A stretch of 39,472 nt of DNA from Actinomycetota bacterium (GTDB taxonomy: Bacteria; Actinomycetota; Nitriliruptoria; Nitriliruptorales; JAHWKO01), in NCBI GenBank assembly GCA_019347855.1, contig JAHWKO010000007.1:1-39472 (forward strand), given 5' to 3'. How positions within the stretch are numbered: the stretch's first letter is position 1; every line of letters begins with the position of its first letter. The notes beneath the pieces are model-generated. The model was not told where the DNA came from. It did not search any database and worked only from the letters and a program-made list of their open reading frames with translations. Positions 33,633 to 39,472 of this stretch are shown here, one piece after another. A program made the position numbers and the translations under genes.

Positions 33633-35840
33633 GTGCCCGAAGCGCCGCCCGGCAGTCAGGTCGACGAGGGATCCACCTCGGGGTTCGGCACGTTCGAGGG
33701 CGTCTTCGTCCCCACGCTGCTGACGATCCTCGGCGTGATCATGTACCTCCGCGAGGGGTGGGTGATCGGCAACGCCGGCCTCCTGGGTGGCCTGCTGATC
33801 ATCGGCCTGGCCTTCGCGATCAGCGGCGCGACCGGCCTTTCGATGTCGTCGGTGACGACGAACATCCAGATCGGACCCGGCGGGGCGTACTCGATCATCT
33901 CCCGATCGCTGGGACTCGAGGTCGGGGGCAGCATCGGCATCCCGCTGTACCTGTCGCAGGCGCTCGCCGTCTCGCTGTACGTGTTCGGGTTCCGTGCCGG
34001 TTGGCTCACGATCTTCCCCGACCACCCGGCACTCCTCGTCGACCTCGGCCTGTTCGTCGTGCTCTTCGGGATCGCGTCGGTGTCCGCGAGCCTCGCGTTC
34101 CGGGTCCAGTACGTGATCCTCGCGCTGATCATCGCCTCGCTCGTCTCGATCGGGTGGGCGGCCGCGACCGGTCCCATGGACCAGCCGGTCCAGCTGTGGG
34201 GCGAGTTCCCCGGTGCCCCCGAGGAGAGCTTCCCCGGCACCTCGTTCTGGGTGGTGTTCGCCGTGTTCTTCCCGGCAGCCACGGGGATCATGGCCGGCGC
34301 CAACCTCTCCGGGGAGCTCGAGAACCCGAGACGCAGCATCCCCGTCGGCACGATGGCGGCGATCGCGCTGAGCTTCGTGATCTACGCGCTGCTCGCCGTG
34401 TGGCTGGCCAAAACCGCGACCCCCGACGAGCTCGTGTCCAACTACACGATCATGGTCGATCGCGCGGCGTGGGGGCCGCCCGTGATCGGCGGACTGCTGG
34501 GCGCCACGTTCTCCTCCGCACTCGCGTCGATCGTGGGAGCACCCCGGATCCTCCAGGCGTTGGCGACCCACCGGATCCTGCCTGGGGGCTCGTGGCTGTC
34601 ACGGACCACCGCGGACGGTGAGCCCCGGAACGCGATGATGGTGACTGCCGGGATCGTGATGGCCGCCCTGATGCTGCGCGACCTGAACGCGGTCGCGCCC
34701 CTCATCACGATGTTCTTCCTCATCACCTACACGATGATCAACCTGGTGGTGGTGATCGAGCAGAGCCTCGGCCTGGCGAGCTTCCGACCGATCCTCCGCG
34801 TCCCCAGGATCATCCCGCTGCTGGGGACGCTCGGCTGCGTCTTCGCGATGTTCATCGTCAACCCCACGTTCGGCTTGCTCGCGGTCGCGGTGGTCGTGGG
34901 CGTGTACGCCTACCTCGTCCGACGCCACCTGGCCGCCCCCTACGGCGACGTCCGCAGCGGCCTGTTCGTCGCGGTCGCGGAGTGGGCGGCGAAGAAGGTG
35001 ACGGCCCTGCGCGGCACGCACGAGCGAGCGTGGAAGCCCAACCTGCTCGTCCCCGTGCAGGACGACCGAGAGCTGCAGGCCACCTTCCGGCTGATCCACG
35101 CGATCGCCTACCCGAAGGGGTCCGTGCGCATCATGGGCGTGCGCTCCAACGCCGAGGACGCCGGTGATCAGCTGGTACCCGTCCGGCTGGACCGTCTGTG
35201 TGACGCGTTCCAGGACGAGGACGTCTTCGCGTCCTGGACCGTGATGGAGGCACCGTCGCTGTCGGGCGGCGTGGTGACGGCGCTGGGGGCGGTCGGCGGG
35301 TCGTTCCTCCGACCGAACATGGTGTTCCTCACGCTCCCCGACGATCCGAACGAGACGATCCACGTCCGGGCGATCGCCGCACGTGCTCGGGAGCACCACG
35401 TCGGGGTCCTGCTCTACGCCCCTCACCCGACCACCGCGCTCGGCCGTCAGCGCACCGTCAACCTCTGGCTGCGCAGCCCGACGCTGGAGCCCCACGCCGA
35501 GGCGGCGGAGACCGACCTGGCGCTGCTCATCGCCTACAAGCTGCACCGCAACTGGTCGGGACGGATCCGTCTGCTGACCGCGATCCCGGAGCTGGAGCAC
35601 AAGGAGGAGGTCCGAAGCGACCTCATGGATCTCCTGGACGCCGCGCGGTTACCCGACGCCGAGGTGTACGCCATCGAGGGCGACTTCCTCGAAGCGATCG
35701 ACAAGGCCCCCACGGCGGACCTCGACGTCATGGGGCTGCCGACGGAGGTCGACGTCGCGTGGATCGACCGCATCGTCGAGCGGTCCCGGTCCTCGTGCCT
35801 CTTCGTCCGCGGCTCGGGGCGCGAGAGCGCGCTGGCGTGA
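33633..35840 (+). CDS. Cation-chloride cotransporter-like (SLC12/APC) permease
   Basis: A 735-residue protein. The N-terminus FGTFEGVFVPTLLTILGVIM and then YLREGWVIGNAGLLGGLLII resemble the first helices of the sodium/potassium/chloride cotransporter group within the APC superfamily. IQIGPGGAYSIISRSLGLEV and FFPAATGIMAGANLSGELEN are the unwound-helix segments that bind ions. About twelve membrane segments end near residue 435. The last 300 residues are a soluble domain (AWKPNLLVPVQDDRELQATF, then GVRSNAEDAGD), similar to the USP-like tails of prokaryotic members. Transport of K+/Cl- or an amino acid cannot be chosen from sequence. The start GTG has an ideal AGGAGGT upstream. Confidence 0.88.
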   Translation: MPEAPPGSQVDEGSTSGFGTFEGVFVPTLLTILGVIMYLREGWVIGNAGLLGGLLIIGLAFAISGATGLSMSSVTTNIQIGPGGAYSIISRSLGLEVGGSIGIPLYLSQALAVSLYVFGFRAGWLTIFPDHPALLVDLGLFVVLFGIASVSASLAFRVQYVILALIIASLVSIGWAAATGPMDQPVQLWGEFPGAPEESFPGTSFWVVFAVFFPAATGIMAGANLSGELENPRRSIPVGTMAAIALSFVIYALLAVWLAKTATPDELVSNYTIMVDRAAWGPPVIGGLLGATFSSALASIVGAPRILQALATHRILPGGSWLSRTTADGEPRNAMMVTAGIVMAALMLRDLNAVAPLITMFFLITYTMINLVVVIEQSLGLASFRPILRVPRIIPLLGTLGCVFAMFIVNPTFGLLAVAVVVGVYAYLVRRHLAAPYGDVRSGLFVAVAEWAAKKVTALRGTHERAWKPNLLVPVQDDRELQATFRLIHAIAYPKGSVRIMGVRSNAEDAGDQLVPVRLDRLCDAFQDEDVFASWTVMEAPSLSGGVVTALGAVGGSFLRPNMVFLTLPDDPNETIHVRAIAARAREHHVGVLLYAPHPTTALGRQRTVNLWLRSPTLEPHAEAAETDLALLIAYKLHRNWSGRIRLLTAIPELEHKEEVRSDLMDLLDAARLPDAEVYAIEGDFLEAIDKAPTADLDVMGLPTEVDVAWIDRIVERSRSSCLFVRGSGRESALA

Positions 35841-35862
35841 CGGGGCTTCTCGGGTCGGCGAC

Positions 35863-35880
35863 CGGCCGGGGCGCCGGCCG
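35863..35880 (+). terminator. Short GC hairpin after the permease gene
   Basis: CGGCCGG (35863-35869) and CCGGCCG (35874-35880) form a perfect seven-base stem around GGCG, 23 bases after the stop. No T-run is present, so it is a possible, not proven, terminator. Confidence 0.4.
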
Positions 35881-35934
35881 TGGGGGACCGCTACAAGGGC
35901 GTCGGACCCTGAACACCGCACAGGAGGACCCACC

Positions 35935-36150
35935 GTGGAGTTCGAGCACGCGACCGAGGAACGGATCGGACGCGAGGCCGCCGCCGAACGGCTCCGTGGG
36001 CTGGCCGACGACCTCGCGCGGCAGAACGAGCTCTCGTTCGTTCGCGACGGGAAGCGGTTCACGGTCGCCGTCCCCGACACGGTGACGTTCGAGATCGAGA
36101 TCGAACGCGACGACGAGGGCAGCGAGCTCGAGATCGAGATCCGCTGGTGA
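35935..36150 (+). CDS. Amphi-Trp domain protein
   Basis: A 71-residue protein. The pattern is helix (IGREAAAERLRGLADDLARQ), short hairpin (LSFVRDGKRFTVAVPDTVTF), then EIEIERDDEGSELEIEIRW. The final tryptophan and the alternating charged strands fit the amphi-Trp family, small proteins of unknown function common in haloarchaea and actinobacteria. The GTG start is preceded by AGGAGG. It lies after the permease and may be separate from it, because a hairpin lies between. Confidence 0.85.
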   Translation: MEFEHATEERIGREAAAERLRGLADDLARQNELSFVRDGKRFTVAVPDTVTFEIEIERDDEGSELEIEIRW

Positions 36151-36165
36151 CCCCCGTCTAACCGC

Positions 36166-36567
36166 TCAACGTTCCGGGCGTTCGATGCGATCGGCGATCG
36201 CGCTGGCGGCCCGCCAGACGAGGTAGACGATCAGCGCCGACAGGACGATCGCCGCGATCGACAGCTCGGGACGCGCCCCACTGACCGCGCCCCGTGCGGG
36301 CCCGGCGGCACGCTGACGGAGCCCTGGGTCGTGGACCCGCTCGAGGATCGACTCGAGGAGCTCCTCGGGAGGTTCGTGTTGCGGGCCAGCATCGGTGTCG
36401 GCGAGCTCCCGCAAGCCCTCGGCGACGGCTCGTTGCCGCTCGAGCTCCGCGGCGCAGGGTTCGCAACGCGCGAGGTGCCGTTCGAGCAGCCGTCGGCGCC
36501 ACGCCGGGAGGGTGCCCTCGACCACCCGTGGCAAGCGCGCCCGAACGCGCTCGTGCATCCACCTCAT
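36166..36567 (-). CDS. Zinc-finger anti-sigma factor (ZAS-type)
   Basis: A 133-residue protein. The N-terminal helix and RHLARCEPCAAELE give H31-x3-C35-x2-C38, the zinc-binding core of ZAS anti-sigma factors. A helical, acidic middle (ELLESILERVHDPGLRQ) is followed by one membrane helix near residues 100-122 (LSIAAIVLSALIVYLVWRAA). The C-terminal stretch outside the helix is only about ten residues, so signal detection may involve partner proteins. It overlaps the sigma gene by four bases (ATGA at 36567-36564), the usual coupling of a sigma/anti-sigma pair. By context it binds and silences the ECF sigma factor upstream. Confidence 0.88.
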   Translation of the reverse strand: MRWMHERVRARLPRVVEGTLPAWRRRLLERHLARCEPCAAELERQRAVAEGLRELADTDAGPQHEPPEELLESILERVHDPGLRQRAAGPARGAVSGARPELSIAAIVLSALIVYLVWRAASAIADRIERPER

Positions 36568-37163
36568 CGTCCACCCACCTCGAAGGCCTCCCGCAGTCTC
36601 GCGTGCGCTCGGTGCAGCCGCACCTTCGCCGCCCCTTCACTGATCCCGATGATGCGTGCCGCCTCTCTCGTCGACAGGCCCTCGATGTCACGCAGGATCA
36701 CGATGGCACGGTCGGCAGCCGGGAGGTCCTGGATCGCACGCGACACCCGGACCGCCTCGTCCCGCTCGACGACCCGCCCGGCGTGATCGTCCTCGACCAC
36801 GGAGGCGTCGGCGGTCCGGTCGTCGGCCTCCGGCAACGCGAAGGCGCGCCAGCCCGCGGTCTGTCCTCGAGCCCGGTGGTCCCCCCGTCTCCGCAGGGCG
36901 GTGGCGCACACGTTGGCCGTGACCCGGTGGAGCCACGTGCCGAACGTGGAGTCGCCGCGGAACCCCAGGATGGAGCGGGTCACCCGCAGGAAGACCTCCT
37001 GCGTGGCGTCGGCAGCGTCGCTCGGATCGCCCAGCAGGCGGAGGCACATGCGATGCACATCCGCGTACGTGGCACGGACGAGCGCGTCCATCGCGTCTGG
37101 CTCGCCGCGTTGCACGGCGCGCACCAGGGATCTGTCGACGTCCACCGTGCCAGTGTCGGACAT
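36564..37163 (-). CDS. ECF-family RNA polymerase sigma factor
   Basis: A 199-residue group 4 sigma factor. Region 2 covers residues 10-85; DATQEVFLRVTRSILGFRGD and STFGTWLHRVTANVCATALR are its core-binding and -10 parts. Region 4, DLPAADRAIVILRDIEGLST and REAARIIGISEGAAKVRLHR, is the helix-turn-helix that reads the -35. No region 3 or extra C-terminal domain exists. The ATG at 37163 gives the common length. Anti-sigma directly downstream with a four-base overlap. It probably regulates its own promoter and possibly the divergent small membrane gene at 37258. Confidence 0.95.
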   Translation of the reverse strand: MSDTGTVDVDRSLVRAVQRGEPDAMDALVRATYADVHRMCLRLLGDPSDAADATQEVFLRVTRSILGFRGDSTFGTWLHRVTANVCATALRRRGDHRARGQTAGWRAFALPEADDRTADASVVEDDHAGRVVERDEAVRVSRAIQDLPAADRAIVILRDIEGLSTREAARIIGISEGAAKVRLHRAHARLREAFEVGGR

Positions 37164-37179
37164 GCACCCCGGTCACGCC

Positions 37180-37207
37180 TGTAACCATCCCGCCTCCATG
37201 TGGTCCA
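37180..37207 (+). promoter_or_regulatory. Possible ECF-type promoter for the 37258 gene
   Basis: TGTAAC at 37180-37185 is followed after 16 bases by GGTCCA (37202-37207). ECF promoters often have an AAC-containing -35 and GTC-containing -10. The position, about 50 bases before the ATG and next to the sigma gene, is suggestive only. Confidence 0.25.
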
Positions 37208-37257
37208 ACCCTTCGACGCGGACAACGAGCGCCGCGACAACGACAAGGAGCTGATCC

Positions 37258-37587
37258 ATGTACGCGTTCGTCATCCTCATCGCACTCGCCCTGTCCCTCG
37301 CCGTCATGCAGCGCACGCTCGACGAGCTGGTCCCGATAAAGGCGCCGGCTGCGTTGACGCGGACGATCACCGTCATCGTCGCCATCGGCGTGGCGTGGCT
37401 TCTCGACTACTCGGTGTTCGTCGCGTTCGGCCAGGACCTACGTGCCGCCTGGATGCACCCGGTCGCGACCGGTCTCGCACTCGTCGCGTTCGGCGAGTTC
37501 AGCCGCTCGATCGTCAACGCGATCGCGCACCGTGCTGGCGAGCCGCCCGTCGAGGTCGCCCCGACCTTCTCGCGCGTCGCCGCCTGA
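37258..37587 (+). CDS. Small membrane protein divergent from the ECF sigma factor
   Basis: A 109-residue protein of unknown family. It has about three hydrophobic segments: MYAFVILIALALSLAVMQ, TRTITVIVAIGVAWLLDYSV and VATGLALVAFGEFSRSI. The charged loop is short and the C-terminal tail is proline-rich. The ATG is preceded by AAGGAG at good spacing. It diverges from the sigma/anti-sigma pair across 94 bases and ends in front of a strong terminator hairpin. It could be a target of the sigma factor, which is an inference from position. Confidence 0.7.
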   Translation: MYAFVILIALALSLAVMQRTLDELVPIKAPAALTRTITVIVAIGVAWLLDYSVFVAFGQDLRAAWMHPVATGLALVAFGEFSRSIVNAIAHRAGEPPVEVAPTFSRVAA

Positions 37588-37602
37588 CCGATCCCCATCC
37601 TG

Positions 37603-37628
37603 GAGGGCCGGCCCCTGGGCCGGCCCTC
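37603..37628 (+). terminator. Strong GC-rich hairpin terminator
   Basis: GAGGGCCGGCCC (37603-37614) and GGGCCGGCCCTC (37617-37628) form a perfect 12-base inverted repeat with only CT between, 16 bases after the stop at 37587. It is followed by TGGCGTTCC without a long T-run. Confidence 0.7.
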
Positions 37629-37726
37629 TGGCGTTCCACGCAACCCCGGCCGCGTGCGGTCAGCGAGCCGCGGCCGCGAAGTGGCTCAGCGGTGACGTAC
37701 GGTCGCGCCTGACCGGAGGTGTCGAT

Positions 37727-38317
37727 CTGAGCGATGACGAGCGACGCGTCTGGGATCGTCGCTGCGCGCGGGGCGAGTACGTGCCGCGGACCCAGCCAGC
37801 ACCCTTCCTGATGGGGTGGTTGGATCACATCCCGGTGGGGCGCGCGCTCGACGTCGCGACGGGGGCGGGTCGCAACGCGTTGGCGCTGGCCAGGGCCGGG
37901 TTCGAGGTCGACGCGGTAGACATCTCCGAGGCGATCCGTCAGGGGCGGGCGGAAGCCGAGCGTCGGGCCCACGAGGTCAACTGGGTGGTCGCGGACCTCG
38001 ACACCGACCCGCTTCCCGGGGACGACTACGACCTCATCACCGTCCTCCGCTACCGCAACCCCGCTCTGTGGCCGCGGCTGGCAGCGGCGCTCACCCCCGA
38101 CGGCTGGATCCTGATCGAGCACCACCTGCGCAGCACGCGGGAGGACGTCGTCGGACCCAGCGACGACGCGTTCCGCCTGGAACCGGGCGAGCTGCTGGCA
38201 GCGTTCCAGGACCTGCGCACCGTCCACTACTCCGAGTCGGTCGAGCCGAGCGACGACGGCGAGGCGGTGTTCGTCATCGCTCGCCTGGTGGCGTGCGCCG
38301 GCGACCCTGGCTGGTAG
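37727..38317 (+). CDS. Class I SAM-dependent methyltransferase with apparent CTG start
   Basis: A 196-residue protein. The N-terminus VWDRRCARGEYVPRTQPAPF resembles the TehB/thiopurine-like methyltransferases. RALDVATGAGRNALALARAG is motif I, the SAM-binding glycine loop, then FEVDAVDIS with the acidic ribose ligand. VVADLDTDPLPGDDYDLITV is motif IV, and LTPDGWILIEHHL a late strand. No ATG, GTG or TTG in frame exists between the end of the preceding gene and the conserved N-terminus. A CTG at 37727 follows GGAGGT (37715-37720) with good spacing, so it is the best start. Substrate unknown. It lies between a terminator and a convergent cupin gene. Confidence 0.85.
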   Translation: MSDDERRVWDRRCARGEYVPRTQPAPFLMGWLDHIPVGRALDVATGAGRNALALARAGFEVDAVDISEAIRQGRAEAERRAHEVNWVVADLDTDPLPGDDYDLITVLRYRNPALWPRLAAALTPDGWILIEHHLRSTREDVVGPSDDAFRLEPGELLAAFQDLRTVHYSESVEPSDDGEAVFVIARLVACAGDPGW

Positions 38318-38337
38318 CGAGGGTCCCGCGGGCAGCG

Positions 38338-38799
38338 CTACTCAGGGTCCGGCACGAGCGGGGGGCCGACCTGGGCGACCCCGTACCTCGCGCCGATCTC
38401 CTCTACGACCGCCGGGTCGGGCGCCCCGGAGAGCGACGCGAAGTAGCCGGCCTGCTCGGCGAACATGCCCTCCAGACCGGCCGGGGTGATCGTCCCGAAC
38501 ACCCACGCGCTCTCGTTCGAGAGGTTCGCGAACGTGTGCGGAACCGAACGCGGTAACCACACGAGCGTTCCCGGACCCGCCTCGAAGGTCTCCTCGCCGA
38601 CCTGGAACGTCATGATCCCTTCGATGACGTACGCCGCTTCGTCCTCCCGCTGGTGGACATGCAGTGAAGGGCCGGAGGTCCGTCGAGGCAGACGCGCCTC
38701 CCCGAAGGACACCGCGCCGCCGGTCTTCGACCCGTCGGCCAACACGACCCACGGCTCGTCGCCCTCTCGCGACACCCGGAACGGTTCGGTCGTTGACAT
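38338..38799 (-). CDS. Cupin-domain protein
   Basis: A 153-residue single cupin. Motif 1, SLHVHQREDEAAYVIEGIMT, supplies the metal ligands His-x-His and Glu, and motif 2 is PGTLVWLPRSVPHTFAN with a further His. All four usual ligands appear to be present. Such proteins in actinobacteria are often annotated only as cupin-domain or quercetin-dioxygenase-like. The C-terminal part, with GMFAEQAGYFASLSG, is helical. The ATG at 38799 gives MSTTEPFRV. It lies 59 bases downstream of the glycosyltransferase and may be the second gene of its operon. Confidence 0.88.
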   Translation of the reverse strand: MSTTEPFRVSREGDEPWVVLADGSKTGGAVSFGEARLPRRTSGPSLHVHQREDEAAYVIEGIMTFQVGEETFEAGPGTLVWLPRSVPHTFANLSNESAWVFGTITPAGLEGMFAEQAGYFASLSGAPDPAVVEEIGARYGVAQVGPPLVPDPE

Positions 38800-38858
38800 G
38801 TCGGTTCCCGTTCTGCCTGCCTCGCGTCGTTGCGCCGGCACGGTCCACGAGCCCGGCC

Positions 38859-39472
38859 TCATCCTCGGTCGGCGAGTTCGCTCAACGCCACCACGGCGTG
38901 CTCAGGACCAGGCATCGAAGCCAGTTCCTGAGCGAGCTCGTCAGCTGCCGTCCGGTAGGACGGATCATCGGCGACGGACGAGACGGCCTGGCTGACCGCC
39001 GCGGGGGTGAGCTCACGGTGATCGAGCACCAGTCCAGCGCCGAGGCGTTCGATCGCGCCGGCGTGGGCGTGCTGGTCGGCGCCGAGCGGGATCACCACCA
39101 CGGGCACCCCGCGTGCGAGCGCGCCCAGGGTCGTGCCGGTACCGGCGTGGGTCACCGCGACGTCGCACCGGTCGAGCACCGGACCTTGAGGGACGTACTG
39201 CGCCACGTGGACGTGTTCGTCGTCGGGCAGGTCGAGCACGGCAGGGTCGACCGAGGGCCCGTACGTCACGACCGTCTCACGCCCCACGGCGGCGCCACCC
39301 GCCGCGGCGATGTTCAACACCTCGGGGAAGTACCTCGGGAACACCGTGCCCAGGCTGACGTAGACGGCTCCGTCGAGCTGCGCGATCCAGTCAGGCACCG
39401 CGGCGTCGTCGACGACGCCGACCGCGTGCGGGCGGATCAGCACGTGTGGCTCACGAACGGGTGTGCCCCGGT
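38859..39472 (-). CDS. GT1-family glycosyltransferase, C-terminal part (cut by window edge)
   Basis: At least 203 residues are seen; the frame is open to the right edge and has no start in the window. VYVSLGTVFPRYF begins the C-terminal nucleotide-sugar domain. VAQYVPQGPVLDRCDVAVTH precedes HAGTGTTLGALARGVPVVVI and PLGADQHAHAGAIERLGAGL, together the signature of the MGT/UDP-glycosyltransferase (macrolide and plant-like) family. The upstream bit TPVREPHVLIRPHAVG is the usual linker between the two halves. The acceptor is likely a lipid or small natural product. Downstream is a cupin gene. Confidence 0.88.
   Translation of the reverse strand, partial: RGTPVREPHVLIRPHAVGVVDDAAVPDWIAQLDGAVYVSLGTVFPRYFPEVLNIAAAGGAAVGRETVVTYGPSVDPAVLDLPDDEHVHVAQYVPQGPVLDRCDVAVTHAGTGTTLGALARGVPVVVIPLGADQHAHAGAIERLGAGLVLDHRELTPAAVSQAVSSVADDPSYRTAADELAQELASMPGPEHAVVALSELADRG

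Noticed and set aside
1..39472. CRISPR arrays, tRNA genes, insertion sequences
   Set aside because: I looked for short regular repeats, TPsiC-like GGTTCGAAT sequences and transposase motifs on both strands and found none convincing.

Overview
This is a very GC-rich, gene-dense segment that reads as a bacterial chromosome of the Actinobacteria. Evidence includes the split PurS/PurQ/PurL synthase, a MoxR/DUF58/SpoIIM/RDD cluster in the order known from mycobacteria, a DUF3556 membrane protein, VKOR plus SPW-repeat proteins, an LPxTG-anchored protein, and many GTG starts with 1-4 base overlaps. A deep-branching lineage (for example Nitriliruptoria/Euzebya-like) is possible, but that is only an impression. 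I see no rRNA, tRNA, CRISPR array, transposase or phage gene; the window looks like core chromosome.

Layout. 1-1244: an odd in-frame join of an MBOAT acyltransferase tail to an M20 peptidase. 1241-2500: ArsR regulator, SRPBCC protein and small membrane protein, behind a palindromic operator. 2509-5450: GH15 trehalase/glucoamylase (minus), then VKOR-like and SPW-repeat proteins (plus). 5464-9748: purF, formate/nitrite-type transporter, YetF-like protein and moaA. 9875-11831: large acyl-CoA dehydrogenase interrupted by a frameshift. 11899-16002 (minus): purS, a membrane-anchored HExxH protein, purQ and purL, in transcription order. 16146-20795: LysM membrane protein, receptor Ser/Thr kinase with an extracellular discoidin-like domain, DUF445 and DUF4393 proteins. 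20792-25033: amidase, DUF3556, small proteins and DUF2269.

25089-31938: an envelope cluster. A good promoter leads into five tightly coupled genes (GDPD-like membrane protein, DUF4129, DUF4350, MoxR AAA+ ATPase, DUF58). Next to them lie a convergent SpoIIM-family gene and a divergent RDD gene. The natural model is an ATPase (MoxR) acting with a vWA-like protein (DUF58) on envelope or transglutaminase-like partners; the molecular role is not established.

31930-39472: a tandem palindromic repeat, an LPxTG-anchored YncE-like beta-propeller, a cation-chloride cotransporter-like permease with overlapping leader hairpins, an amphi-Trp protein, an ECF sigma/zinc-finger anti-sigma pair with a divergent small membrane protein, a methyltransferase with an apparent CTG start, a cupin, and a glycosyltransferase cut by the right edge.

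The observations most worth following are the overlapping hairpins at 33578-33624, the tandem palindromes at 31930-32049, the HExxH protein inside purS-purQ, the MoxR/DUF58/SpoIIM cluster, and two places where sequence integrity is doubtful (the chimera near 280 and the frameshift near 11530). I did not find a system I could confidently call new.
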